From: Bacteroidetes bacterium GWF2_35_48
Lineage (GTDB): Bacteria > Bacteroidota > Bacteroidia > Bacteroidales > GWF2-35-48
Direction: 5' to 3'
DNA length: 64,000 nucleotides
Assembly: GCA_001769125.1 (NCBI GenBank)
Contig: MEOG01000115.1
Location: forward strand, 47,133-111,132
Shown here: piece after piece, positions 25,784-33,317 of the stretch
Numbering within the stretch: position 1 is the stretch's first letter
How the letters are laid out: every line of letters begins with the position of its first letter
Position numbers and translations under genes: made by a program
Notes under the pieces: model-generated
Seen by the model: only the letters and a program-made list of their open reading frames with translations
Database searches by the model: none
Told to the model about the DNA's origin: nothing

Positions 25784-25814
25784 TTTGACCCAAACCAAAA
25801 ATAAAATATCTTTG
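25784..25814 (+). promoter_or_regulatory. Promoter of the HhH gene, probably leaderless
   Basis: Perfect Bacteroidota consensus: TTTG at 25784-25787, 19-bp spacer, TAtcTTTG at 25807-25814. The ATG at 25820 is only 5 bases past the -7 box, so transcription should start at or within a base or two of the start codon. Confidence 0.75.
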
Positions 25815-25819
25815 CCCCC

Positions 25820-26905
25820 ATGTGGACATTCCTGAAAAATTATTTTTCATTCTCAAAGGGAGAGAGAAATGGTCTTATAATTCTTACAATGATTATAATG
25901 ATTCTAATTGCGGTGTGGATACTTCTCCCCATTACATTTAAAAAAGAAATCACAAATTTTGATGATTTCGAAAATCAGGTTAATACTTTTTTAGCATCCT
26001 CCAAAAAAACTAATTCCAATTTTTTACCCCAAGCCGAAAAAGAAATGTATTTAATAAACCCAAATACAGCTACAGAAGAAGATTGGGAAAACTTAGGACT
26101 GAAGAAATTTCAAAGCAAAATAATTTTAAATTACATCAATAAAGGTGGAAAGTTTTTCAAAAAAGAAGACCTGAAAAAAATTCACTCTATAACAGAAGAG
26201 CAATACAATAAAATAGAGCCCTATATCTTCATTCCTGAAAAAGCAAAACCAAATTATGAACCAGTTTCTCAAAAAACCTTATTTGAATTTGATCCGAATT
26301 GCACAAGTGAAGATGATTTCAAAAAATTAGGACTTTCTGAAAAACAAATTACCGTGATTTCAAATTTTCTATCTAAAGGAGGAAAATTCAGAAACAAAGA
26401 TGATTTTAAAAAAATGTATTGTATTCCCCCAAACCAATTTGAAGAATTGGAATCATTTATTTTCATTGAGCCTATACCGGAAAAAATATCAAGCAGATTC
26501 GATCCAAATCTAAAAATAGATATTAATTCAGCAGACTCAGCAGAATTTATGAAAATAAAAGGGATTTCGCCCTATTTGGCGAAAAACATAATTAAATACA
26601 GAGAAGCTTTGGGTGGTTTTGAGTCAATTATACAATTAAAAGAAATAAAAAGTATGAAGCCCGATACATATAATATTATAGAAGCTCAATTACTAACTTC
26701 GCCAAAAATACGAAAACTAAACCTAAATAACGCAACATTTGCAGAAATTGTAAAACACCCCTATATTGACTACGAAACAACCATAACTATACTGAAATAT
26801 AAAAAAATAATGACGAAAATACAATCCATAAATGAACTTACTGAAAACAAAATTATTAGCGATTCTATTTATCAAAAAATAAAAATTTACATCTCCACAC
26901 AATAA
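25820..26905 (+). CDS. Membrane-anchored helix-hairpin-helix protein (ComEA-like)
   Basis: 361 residues. A short N-terminal cytoplasmic part is followed by one membrane segment (about residues 18-38, LIILTMIIMILIAVWILLPI). Four helix-hairpin-helix modules come next: around NPNTATEEDWENLGL, DPNCTSEDDFKKLGL, DINSADSAEFMKIKGISPYLAKNI, and LNNATFAEIVKHPYI. HhH modules bind DNA backbone without sequence preference; ComEA-type proteins pull DNA into the periplasm during transformation, so a role in DNA uptake is possible. Proteins with this layout are common in Bacteroidota and mostly uncharacterised. It is upstream of rpsU on the same strand but rpsU has its own promoter. Confidence 0.85.
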   Translation: MWTFLKNYFSFSKGERNGLIILTMIIMILIAVWILLPITFKKEITNFDDFENQVNTFLASSKKTNSNFLPQAEKEMYLINPNTATEEDWENLGLKKFQSKIILNYINKGGKFFKKEDLKKIHSITEEQYNKIEPYIFIPEKAKPNYEPVSQKTLFEFDPNCTSEDDFKKLGLSEKQITVISNFLSKGGKFRNKDDFKKMYCIPPNQFEELESFIFIEPIPEKISSRFDPNLKIDINSADSAEFMKIKGISPYLAKNIIKYREALGGFESIIQLKEIKSMKPDTYNIIEAQLLTSPKIRKLNLNNATFAEIVKHPYIDYETTITILKYKKIMTKIQSINELTENKIISDSIYQKIKIYISTQ

Positions 26906-26920
26906 TTTTTTAATTTAGAT

Positions 26921-26951
26921 TTTGAAATTATTAATTCCTTTTATATCTTTG
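26921..26951 (+). promoter_or_regulatory. Promoter of rpsU-xer-hpf
   Basis: TTTG at 26921-26924, 19-bp spacer, TAtcTTTG at 26944-26951, the exact Bacteroidota sigma-70 pattern. The -7 box is followed by cagccc, giving a leader of about 25 nt before the rpsU ATG at 26981. Confidence 0.8.
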
Positions 26952-26980
26952 CAGCCCTTTATTATAAAAAATAAGTAAAT

Positions 26981-27175
26981 ATGATCATTATACCTATTAA
27001 AGAAGGTGAACACATTGACAAAGCCTTAAAAAAGTTCAAACGTAAATTTGAAAAGACAGGAGTTATTAAGGAATTGCGTGAACGTCAGGCGTTTAAAAAA
27101 CCTTCCGTAAGATTTAGAGAAACAAAAATCAGAGCTATTTACAAGCAGCATTTGCAACAGGAAGAAATGTTGTAA
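26981..27175 (+). CDS. rpsU: 30S ribosomal protein bS21
   Basis: 64 residues, basic and helical, with the family pattern DKALKKFKRKFEKTGVIKELRERQAFKKPSVRFRE. bS21 sits near the 3' end of 16S rRNA and takes part in initiation. In Bacteroidota it helps to hide the anti-Shine-Dalgarno sequence, and in some of them rpsU itself keeps a strong Shine-Dalgarno for feedback control; here I see none (the 20 bases before the ATG are only A and T with one G). First gene of a three-gene unit with a tyrosine recombinase and hpf. Confidence 0.93.
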   Translation: MIIIPIKEGEHIDKALKKFKRKFEKTGVIKELRERQAFKKPSVRFRETKIRAIYKQHLQQEEML

Positions 27176-27236
27176 GCATAGTAATAAGCAGCTGGAGGAA
27201 TGATCTGGAAGAGATACTTCCGTTAATACAGCAAGA

Positions 27237-28115
27237 ATGTACATCGAAAAATTCATTCAATACCTCAGTACAGAAAAAAAATTTTCCGAACACACTATTC
27301 TTGCGTACAGCAGCGACCTGAACCAATTCACATCATTTTGCAGTGAAGAGCAGGTTGAAACGGAAATCAATACCAATCATAAAATAATCCGCCGGTGGAT
27401 TGTAAAGCTTATGGAGGAAAACATATCCCCCAGAAGCATAAACAGGAAGATTACAACTCTCAAATCATATTATAAATTTTTACAGCGTGAAGAAGTTATC
27501 TCGGTAAACCCGATGAATAAAATTCTTTCGCCAAAAACAAAAAAAACATTACCGTTCTTTGTAGAAAAAAAACAGGTTAACAAATTGCTTGATGAACCCG
27601 ATTACTTCGGAGATGATTTTGAAGGCATAAGAAACCAATTGATGATTGAGATGTTTTATTTTACAGGAATGCGATTATCAGAGCTTATGAACCTTAAAAT
27701 TTCTGACTTCGATAAAATTTCCCTTACATTAAAAGTGTTGGGAAAAAGAAATAAGGAACGCATCATACCTGTCAATATGAATTTTGGAAAAAAAATCAAC
27801 AGATTTTTAGAAATCAGACACAAAATAAGCTCGTCAAATGATTTTATTTTCATAACCAAAACAGGTAAAAAGGCTTACGGAAAGCTCATTTATCGGGTTG
27901 TAAAAAAATATCTTGAATTAGTTACAACCATAGAAAAAAAGAGCCCGCATGTATTAAGGCACACATTTGCAACGCACATGCTGAACAACGGAGCAGATCT
28001 GAATGCAATAAAAGAATTACTGGGTCATGCAAATCTGGCGGCAACACAGATTTATACGCACAGTTCTTTCGAGAAAATTAAAAACATATATAAACAGGCT
28101 CATCCAAGAGCGTAA
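27237..28115 (+). CDS. xerC: Tyrosine recombinase, XerC/XerD type
   Basis: Site-specific recombinase of 292 residues with all catalytic residues in place: Arg146 (TGMRLSEL), Lys170, His238 and Arg241 (HVLRHTF), His264 (LGHANL) and the nucleophile Tyr273 (QIYTHSSF). The N-terminal 100 residues form the SAM-like DNA-binding domain. Length and chromosomal context (rpsU upstream, hpf downstream) fit the housekeeping enzyme that resolves chromosome dimers at dif rather than a mobile-element integrase. Whether it is XerC or XerD cannot be told without its partner. It follows rpsU by 61 bp. Confidence 0.88.
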   Translation: MYIEKFIQYLSTEKKFSEHTILAYSSDLNQFTSFCSEEQVETEINTNHKIIRRWIVKLMEENISPRSINRKITTLKSYYKFLQREEVISVNPMNKILSPKTKKTLPFFVEKKQVNKLLDEPDYFGDDFEGIRNQLMIEMFYFTGMRLSELMNLKISDFDKISLTLKVLGKRNKERIIPVNMNFGKKINRFLEIRHKISSSNDFIFITKTGKKAYGKLIYRVVKKYLELVTTIEKKSPHVLRHTFATHMLNNGADLNAIKELLGHANLAATQIYTHSSFEKIKNIYKQAHPRA

Positions 28116-28120
28116 TTTTT

Positions 28121-28125
28121 GGAGG
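28121..28125 (+). promoter_or_regulatory. Strong Shine-Dalgarno sequence of hpf
   Basis: GGAGG seven bases before the ATG at 28133. Such sites are rare in this window, where most genes start without one. Confidence 0.7.
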
Positions 28126-28132
28126 ACGACTT

Positions 28133-28432
28133 ATGAACTTAAAAATTAATTCTATACATTTTGATGCTGATGCCAAACTGGAGGATTATATTCAGAGCAA
28201 GGTTACTAAAATGAACAAATTTTATGAAGGTATTGTTGGAGCTGAAATTTTTTTGAGACTCGAAAAAAGTTCAACACAGGAAAATAAGGTTACAGAAATT
28301 AAACTGGAAATTCCGGGCAACGACCTTTTCGTGAAAAGAAAAAGTAAAAGCTTTGAAGAAGCTACTAACGATGCGGTAGATGCCTTAACAATGCAGTTAA
28401 AAAAATTCAAAGAAAAACAAAAAGGCATTTAA
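28133..28432 (+). CDS. hpf: Ribosome hibernation promoting factor, short form
   Basis: 99 residues with the HPF/RaiA fold: MNLKINSIHFDADAKLEDYIQSKVTKMNKF begins the first strand and helix, and the second helix is SFEEATNDAVDALTMQLKKFKEKQ. It binds the 30S decoding region in slow growth, blocks initiation and, as a short form, promotes 100S dimers with a partner factor. It has an unusual strong GGAGG upstream. Third gene of rpsU-xerC-hpf; the tRNA operon follows after its own promoter. Confidence 0.92.
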   Translation: MNLKINSIHFDADAKLEDYIQSKVTKMNKFYEGIVGAEIFLRLEKSSTQENKVTEIKLEIPGNDLFVKRKSKSFEEATNDAVDALTMQLKKFKEKQKGI

Positions 28433-28456
28433 TCAACAAAAAAAAGTTAATAATAT

Positions 28457-28486
28457 TTTGTTGTATTCATATTTTGTATAAATTTG
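28457..28486 (+). promoter_or_regulatory. Promoter of the tRNA-tuf operon
   Basis: TTTG at 28457-28460, 18-bp spacer, TAaaTTTG at 28479-28486, about 60 bp before the first tRNA. One base shorter spacing than the other full promoters here. Confidence 0.7.
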
Positions 28487-28550
28487 CAGCCTCTTAAAAA
28501 AAGGCATAGTAAAAAACGTTCTTTATTTCATTCGTAATATAAAATTTAAT

Positions 28551-28624
28551 GCCGATGTAGCTCAGTTGGTCAGAGCAGCTGATTTGTAATCAGCTGGTCG
28601 GGGGTTCGAATCCCTCTATCGGCT
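28551..28624 (+). tRNA. tRNA-Thr (TGT)
   Basis: Complete cloverleaf of 74 nt. Acceptor stem gccgatg/tatcggc with discriminator T; anticodon stem gctga/tcagc with loop tttgtaa, anticodon TGT; T-arm with ggttcgaatcc. No encoded CCA. Confidence 0.95.
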
Positions 28625-28638
28625 CTGAATTTTTTAAA

Positions 28639-28722
28639 GGGGAGTTACCAGAGTGGCCAAATGGGGCAGACTGTAAATCTGCTGACGTACCGTCTACGGT
28701 GGTTCGAATCCATCACTCCCCA
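28639..28722 (+). tRNA. tRNA-Tyr (GTA)
   Basis: 84 nt with the long variable arm of class II tRNAs (gctgacgtaccgtctacggt region). Acceptor stem ggggagt/actcccc, discriminator A; anticodon loop ctgtaaa gives GTA. No encoded CCA. Confidence 0.95.
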
Positions 28723-28809
28723 CGCGGCGATAAACGAATTTACATTGTATTATTTTACGATTTGCAATTTAATAATTGTGCTTCGTAAATCGTTCTTTGT
28801 AAATCACAA

Positions 28810-28882
28810 GCGAGAGTAGCTCAGTTGGTAGAGCACGACCCTTCCAAGGTCGGGGTCGCGGGTTCGAATCTCGTCTCTCGCT
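28810..28882 (+). tRNA. tRNA-Gly (TCC)
   Basis: 73 nt. Acceptor stem gcgagag/ctctcgc, discriminator T; anticodon stem cgacc/ggtcg with loop cttccaa, anticodon TCC. The 87 bp before it contains acgattt/taaatcgt repeats but no gene. No encoded CCA. Confidence 0.95.
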
Positions 28883-28889
28883 CTTTCTC

Positions 28890-28961
28890 GCCGATGTAGC
28901 TCAGGGGTAGAGCACTTCCTTGGTAAGGAAGGGGTCATGGGTTCAATTCCCATCATTGGCT
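28890..28961 (+). tRNA. tRNA-Thr (GGT)
   Basis: 72 nt. Acceptor stem gccgatg/cattggc with one G-U pair, discriminator T; anticodon stem cttcc/ggaag with loop ttggtaa, anticodon GGT. Only 7 bp after tRNA-Gly. No encoded CCA. Confidence 0.95.
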
Positions 28962-29015
28962 TTAATAAAAAAAGTTCATTAATAAATCTAATAATTATTC
29001 AAATACATTACAATT

Positions 29016-30200
29016 ATGGCAAAAGAAAAATTTGACAGGTCCAAACCACACGTTAATGTCGGAACTATTGGACACGTTGACCATGGTAAAACTACCTTAA
29101 CAGCTGCAATCACAATGGTGCTTGCTAAAAAAGGGTTATCAGAAATCAAATCATTTGATTCTATTGATAATGCTCCTGAAGAAAGAGAAAGAGGTATTAC
29201 TATTAACACTGCTCACGTAGAGTATCAAACTGAAAAAAGACACTATGCACACGTTGACTGCCCCGGGCACGCTGACTATATTAAAAACATGGTTACCGGT
29301 GCTGCACAAATGGACGGTGCTATCATTGTAGTGGCTGCAACAGATGGGCCTATGCCTCAAACAAGAGAACACATCCTGCTCGCTCGTCAGGTAAACGTTC
29401 CAAGAATTGTTGTTTTCCTTAATAAAGTTGACCTTGTTGAAGACGAAGAAATGCTCGAATTGGTAGAAATGGAAGTTCGCGAACTTTTAACTTTCTATAA
29501 ATTTGATGGTGATCAAGCCCCTGTTATCAGAGGATCTGCTCTTGGTGCAATGAACGGCGAAGCAATATGGGAAGAAAAAGTTATGGAACTTATGGATGCT
29601 GTTGACAGCTGGATTCCAATTCCTCCCCGTGAAAATGAAAAACCATTCTTGATGCCCGTTGAAGACGTTTTCTCAATTACTGGTCGTGGTACTGTTGCAA
29701 CCGGTAGAATTGAAACCGGAGTTGTAAATACAGGTGATGAAATGCTAATCGTTGGATTAGGTGCTGACAAGAAAACTGTTGTTACAGGTGTTGAAATGTT
29801 CCGCAAAATTCTTGACAGAGGAGAAGCTGGCGACAACGTTGGGTTATTGCTTAGAGGTGTTGACAAAAAAGAAATTAAAAGAGGTATGGTAATTGCAAAA
29901 CCAGGCTCAATTAAACCACATACAAAATTCAAAGCTGAAGTTTATATTCTGAAAAAAGAAGAAGGCGGACGCCACACTCCTTTCCACAATGAATACAGAC
30001 CTCAGTTCTATTTAAGAACTATGGATATTACTGGCGAGATTACCTTGCCTGAAGGTGTGGAAATGGTTATGCCTGGTGATAATGTTACTATCTCTGTTGA
30101 ACTTATTTATGCTGTAGCTGTAAACCTTAACCTCCGTTTTGCTATCCGTGAGGGTGGTAGAACAGTAGGCGCAGGACAAGTAGTTGAAATTATTGAATAA
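29016..30200 (+). CDS. tuf: Elongation factor Tu
   Basis: 394 residues. GTP-binding G1 motif GHVDHGKT at 19-26, switch [10 protein letters not shown], base-recognition NKVD near residue 136, and the two C-terminal beta barrels (domain [14 protein letters not shown], domain [19 protein letters not shown]). It brings aminoacyl-tRNA to the ribosomal A site. It is placed directly after four tRNA genes, the order thr-tyr-gly-thr-tuf known from the tufB operon of Escherichia coli, and is followed by a strong terminator. Confidence 0.97.
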   Translation: MAKEKFDRSKPHVNVGTIGHVDHGKTTLTAAITMVLAKKGLSEIKSFDSIDNAPEERERGITINTAHVEYQTEKRHYAHVDCPGHADYIKNMVTGAAQMDGAIIVVAATDGPMPQTREHILLARQVNVPRIVVFLNKVDLVEDEEMLELVEMEVRELLTFYKFDGDQAPVIRGSALGAMNGEAIWEEKVMELMDAVDSWIPIPPRENEKPFLMPVEDVFSITGRGTVATGRIETGVVNTGDEMLIVGLGADKKTVVTGVEMFRKILDRGEAGDNVGLLLRGVDKKEIKRGMVIAKPGSIKPHTKFKAEVYILKKEEGGRHTPFHNEYRPQFYLRTMDITGEITLPEGVEMVMPGDNVTISVELIYAVAVNLNLRFAIREGGRTVGAGQVVEIIE

Positions 30201-30211
30201 TAACTAGTATT

Positions 30212-30250
30212 AGAAAACAGATTCAGCTTTAATTGCTGAATCTGTTTTCT
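30212..30250 (+). terminator. Strong intrinsic terminator after tuf
   Basis: Perfect 16-bp stem agaaaacagattcagc/gctgaatctgttttct with a 7-base loop, 11 bp after the stop of tuf and 4 bp before tRNA-Trp. The 3' arm supplies the T-rich tail in part. It may also be the site where read-through into secE is set. Confidence 0.75.
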
Positions 30251-30254
30251 TAAT

Positions 30255-30327
30255 ACGGGTGTAGCTCAATTGGTAGAGTAGCGGTCTCCAAAACCGTTGG
30301 CTGGGGGTTCGAGTCCCTCCTCCCGTG
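30255..30327 (+). tRNA. tRNA-Trp (CCA anticodon)
   Basis: 73 nt. Acceptor stem acgggtg/ctcccgt with one T-T mismatch, discriminator G; anticodon stem gcggt/accgt with loop ctccaaa, anticodon CCA. Located between tuf and secE. No encoded 3' CCA. Confidence 0.93.
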
Positions 30328-30341
30328 CAAATTTCGTCCCG

Positions 30342-30536
30342 ATGAAAAAAATAAAGTTATACATCGAAGAAACATACAAGGAGCTGATGCAAAAAGTCAG
30401 TTGGCCTAGCTGGTCAGAACTCCAGAACAGTGCCATTATTGTGATGGTTGCATCTCTGGTTATTGCTGTAGTTATTTATCTTATGGATACATCATTCAGC
30501 AACCTGCTAAAACTTGTATACAATATGTTTTATTAA
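30342..30536 (+). CDS. secE: Preprotein translocase subunit SecE
   Basis: 64-residue single-membrane-segment form. YIEETYKELMQKVSWPSWSELQNS is the conserved amphipathic helix and cytoplasmic hinge, followed by one hydrophobic segment (about residues 30-50). It clamps SecY in the translocon. The ATG at 30342 is the right start: an upstream in-frame start at 30297 would lie inside the tRNA-Trp gene. nusG follows after 17 bp. Confidence 0.93.
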   Translation: MKKIKLYIEETYKELMQKVSWPSWSELQNSAIIVMVASLVIAVVIYLMDTSFSNLLKLVYNMFY

Positions 30537-30553
30537 TTTAAATAGCCGGGTAA

Positions 30554-31099
30554 ATGGGAACTCCTGTGAAAAAATGGTATGTTGTCCGGGCTATTAGTGG
30601 CAAGGAAAAAAAAATAAAAGAATACATTGAATCTGAAATTTCACGGTTGAAATTACAAGATTATGTTTCGCAGGTTCTTATTCCTACTGAAAAAGTTTAT
30701 CAGATTAGAAAAGGCAAAAAAATAAGTAAAGAACGCAACTATTTTCCTGGTTATATTCTTCTTGAAGCTGACCTTTCAGGAGAAATTGCTCATATTATTA
30801 AAAATGTAACCGGCGTTATAGGTTTTTTAGGCACAAAAACCGGAGAACCCCTGCCATTAAGAATTGCTGAGGTAAACAGAATTTTAGGAAAAGTGGACGA
30901 ACTTGCCGAACGTTCAGAAGAACTCAGCATTGCTTTTAATATCGGTGAAGAAGTTAAGGTTATTGATGGTCCTTTTAACAGTTTTAAAGGAGTTATTGAA
31001 GAAGTAAATGAAGAAAAAAAGAAACTTAAAGTTATGGTTAAAATTTTCGGGAGAAAAACACCTCTCGAATTAAGTTTCATGCAAGTAGAAAAAGAATAA
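30554..31099 (+). CDS. nusG: Transcription termination/antitermination protein NusG
   Basis: 181 residues. N-terminal NGN domain begins at KKWYVVRAISGKEKKIKEYIE; the C-terminal KOW motif is at EEVKVIDGPFNSFKGVIEEVNEEKKKLKVMV. It binds the RNA polymerase clamp and links to Rho or to ribosomal protein S10. Placed in the normal secE-nusG-rplK order. Confidence 0.95.
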   Translation: MGTPVKKWYVVRAISGKEKKIKEYIESEISRLKLQDYVSQVLIPTEKVYQIRKGKKISKERNYFPGYILLEADLSGEIAHIIKNVTGVIGFLGTKTGEPLPLRIAEVNRILGKVDELAERSEELSIAFNIGEEVKVIDGPFNSFKGVIEEVNEEKKKLKVMVKIFGRKTPLELSFMQVEKE

Positions 31100-31120
31100 T
31101 AGTACATAAAATAAATTATT

Positions 31121-31564
31121 ATGGCAAAAGAAGTTGCTGGATTAATCAAATTACAAATAAAGGGCGGCGCTGCTAATCCCTCTCCACCAGTAGGACCTGC
31201 ATTGGGTTCAAAAGGTGTGAATATTATGGAATTTTGCAAACAGTTTAATGCAAAAACTCAGGACAAACCCGGAAAAGTTCTTCCCGTTATCATAACTGTT
31301 TATGCCGATAAGTCTTTCACTTTCATTGTAAAAAACCCTCCCGTTGCTATTCAATTATTAGATGCAGCAAAGGTTAAATCAGGCTCTCCTGAACCAAACA
31401 GAAAAAAGGTAGGAATCGTTACATGGGAACAAGTACAACAAATTGCACAGGAAAAAATGCCTGATTTGAATTGTTTCACAATGGAATCTGCTATGAAAAT
31501 GGTTGCAGGAACAGCAAGAAGTATGGGTTTTACAATTAAAGGAGAATCTCCTTTTACTAAATAA
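31121..31564 (+). CDS. rplK: 50S ribosomal protein uL11
   Basis: 147 residues with the proline-rich N-terminal segment ([24 protein letters not shown]) and the C-terminal rRNA-binding domain ending [13 protein letters not shown]. Part of the GTPase-associated stalk base and needed for the stringent response. 21 bp after nusG and 8 bp before rplA. Confidence 0.96.
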   Translation: MAKEVAGLIKLQIKGGAANPSPPVGPALGSKGVNIMEFCKQFNAKTQDKPGKVLPVIITVYADKSFTFIVKNPPVAIQLLDAAKVKSGSPEPNRKKVGIVTWEQVQQIAQEKMPDLNCFTMESAMKMVAGTARSMGFTIKGESPFTK

Positions 31565-31572
31565 TCACAAAC

Positions 31573-32268
31573 ATGGCAAAGCTTACTAAAAAAAGAAAAA
31601 TAGCACAAGGTAAATTAGATAGTACTCAACAGTACACACTTTTTGATGCTTCAAAGCTTTTAAAAGAAATTACCTATACCAAATTCGATGCGTCTGTAGA
31701 TATGGATGTTCGCTTGGGTGTGGATCCTCGTAAAGCCAATCAGATGGTTAGAGGTATTGTTACTTTACCTCACGGAACAGGAAAAGTTGTTCGTACACTT
31801 GTTCTTTGTACTCCTGATAAAGAAGCAGAAGCAAAAGCAGCAGGCGCTGAACACGTGGGTCTGGATGAGTATTTAGATAAAATAAAAGGAGGCTGGACAG
31901 ATGTGGATATCATCATTACAATGCCTCAGGTTATGGGAAAATTAGGTCCTTTGGGTCGTATTTTGGGTCCCCGCGGACTAATGCCAAATCCAAAAACCGG
32001 AACTGTTACAATGGAAATTGGAAAAGCGGTTGAAGAAGTTAAAAAAGGAAAAATTGACTTCAAAGTAGACAAATATGGAATTATTCACGCTTCTATTGGT
32101 AAAGTGTCCTTTACTCAAGATAAAATTGTTGACAATGCAAAAGAGCTGTTACAAACTATAGTTAAATTAAAGCCAACATCGGCAAAAGGAACATACATTA
32201 AAAGTGTTTTCCTTTCCAGTACAATGAGCCTTGGTATTCCTATTGACACCAAGAGCATAGCTGAATAA
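31573..32268 (+). CDS. rplA: 50S ribosomal protein uL1
   Basis: 231 residues of usual length; the second domain has [25 protein letters not shown], the signature of the family. It forms the mobile L1 stalk at the E site and in many bacteria represses its own rplK-rplA message by binding an rRNA-like leader. Such a leader site was not searched in detail. Confidence 0.96.
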   Translation: MAKLTKKRKIAQGKLDSTQQYTLFDASKLLKEITYTKFDASVDMDVRLGVDPRKANQMVRGIVTLPHGTGKVVRTLVLCTPDKEAEAKAAGAEHVGLDEYLDKIKGGWTDVDIIITMPQVMGKLGPLGRILGPRGLMPNPKTGTVTMEIGKAVEEVKKGKIDFKVDKYGIIHASIGKVSFTQDKIVDNAKELLQTIVKLKPTSAKGTYIKSVFLSSTMSLGIPIDTKSIAE

Positions 32269-32288
32269 AAAATGTTATATTTTATTTT

Positions 32289-32810
32289 ATGAAAAAAGAA
32301 GACAAGAATAAAATTATTGAGGTACTGGCAAACGAAATTTCAAATTATGCTCACTTTTATCTAACAGATATTTCTGAACTAAATGCTGAAAACACAAGCA
32401 AACTCAGAAGAACCTGTTTTGATAAAAACGTTAAATTGATCGTTGCCAAAAATACCCTCCTTAAGCTTGCCCTGGATAAAGCTGGAAAAGACAGTTCCTT
32501 GTTTACCGATGTCCTTACAGGTGCTACCTCTATCATGCTTTCAGATACAGGTAATGCACCCGGGAAATTAATTCAGGAATTCCGCAGAACAAACAAAAAG
32601 CCTCTGCTAAAAGCGGCTTATGTTGAAGAATCCCTGTACATCGGAGATACGGAACTTGACGCACTGGCAAATTTAAAATCCAGAGATGAACTTATCGGAG
32701 ACATCATCATGTTATTACAATCTCCTGCTAAAAATGTTATTTCTGCTCTTCAGTCCGGAGGTCAGATTTTATCAGGTATTGTAAAAACCCTTTCTGAAAA
32801 AAGTGAGTAA
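32289..32810 (+). CDS. rplJ: 50S ribosomal protein uL10
   Basis: 173 residues. N-terminal rRNA-binding domain (NKIIEVLANEISNYAHFYLTDISELNAENTSKLRR, AKNTLLKLAL) and a C-terminal helix that carries the L7/L12 dimers. Anchors the stalk for translation factors. 20 bp after rplA, 34 bp before rplL. Confidence 0.95.
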   Translation: MKKEDKNKIIEVLANEISNYAHFYLTDISELNAENTSKLRRTCFDKNVKLIVAKNTLLKLALDKAGKDSSLFTDVLTGATSIMLSDTGNAPGKLIQEFRRTNKKPLLKAAYVEESLYIGDTELDALANLKSRDELIGDIIMLLQSPAKNVISALQSGGQILSGIVKTLSEKSE

Positions 32811-32844
32811 ATAAATTTAGTAATCAATTTTAAAACAAATAGTA

Positions 32845-33225
32845 ATGGCAGATTTAAAAGCGTTTGCAGAACAGTTAGTAAACTTGACTGTAAAAGAAGT
32901 AAATGAATTAGCTAAAATTCTCAAAGAAGAATATGGCATTGAGCCTGCTGCAGCTGCTACAGTTGTTGCCGCTCCTGCTGGTGGTGCCGGTGCTGGCGCA
33001 GCAGTTGAAGAAAAAACAAAATTCGATGTAGTTTTGAAACACCCAGGTGGAGCAAAATTGCAAATCGTGAAAATTGTAAAAGAAATTACAAATTTAGGAC
33101 TTAAAGAAGCAAAAGATCTCGTTGATCAGGCTCCTAAAGCTGTAAAAGAAGGCTGTTCAAAAGAAGAAGCTGAATCATTAAAAGCACAATTAGAAGAAGC
33201 AGGAGCAGAAGTTGAACTTAAGTAA
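32845..33225 (+). CDS. rplL: 50S ribosomal protein bL12 (L7/L12)
   Basis: 126 residues. N-terminal dimerisation helices, an Ala/Gly-rich hinge (about residues 36-53, [19 protein letters not shown]), and the C-terminal factor-binding domain [26 protein letters not shown]. The hinge is very Ala/Gly-rich as usual. Followed by an attenuator-like hairpin before rpoB. Confidence 0.96.
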   Translation: MADLKAFAEQLVNLTVKEVNELAKILKEEYGIEPAAAATVVAAPAGGAGAGAAVEEKTKFDVVLKHPGGAKLQIVKIVKEITNLGLKEAKDLVDQAPKAVKEGCSKEEAESLKAQLEEAGAEVELK

Positions 33226-33248
33226 CATAGTATTTTACTAATTGTATA

Positions 33249-33280
33249 GGTTTAGAGTCTTTTAGGCTCTAAGCCTTTTT
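33249..33280 (+). terminator. Attenuator-like hairpin between rplL and rpoB
   Basis: Nine-base-pair stem ggtttagag/ctctaagcc followed by ttttt, 24 bp after the rplL stop and 38 bp before the preferred rpoB start. The position corresponds to the partial terminator that lowers rpoBC expression in Escherichia coli. Confidence 0.65.
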
Positions 33281-33317
33281 GTGCATTATATTAAGTTCAA
33301 CTTTAATACTTCAGCAA

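Larger units (their letters stand above)
25530..25806. other. Divergent intergenic region with duplicated palindromic repeats
   Basis: Lies between the start of the GT4 gene and the HhH gene. Two 52-bp repeats (25585-25636 and 25714-25765) dominate it; the promoter of the HhH gene is at its right end. The 68-codon frame through it (25598-25804) is an artefact of the repeats. Confidence 0.65.

Noticed and set aside
25598..25804. 68-codon open frame between the GT4 and HhH genes
   Set aside because: It is made of the two 52-bp palindromic repeats; repeated peptide segments mirror the DNA repeat.
27237..28115. Tyrosine recombinase read as integrase of a mobile element
   Set aside because: Housekeeping neighbours (rpsU, hpf), typical Xer length and no attachment-site-like direct repeats around it.
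30297..30341. Upstream start for secE
   Set aside because: Lies within the tRNA-Trp gene; the ATG at 30342 gives the usual SecE N-terminus.
33279..33317. Upstream ATG start for rpoB
   Set aside because: Begins at the attenuator T-run and adds 13 hydrophobic residues absent from the family; ATG 33318 is preferred.
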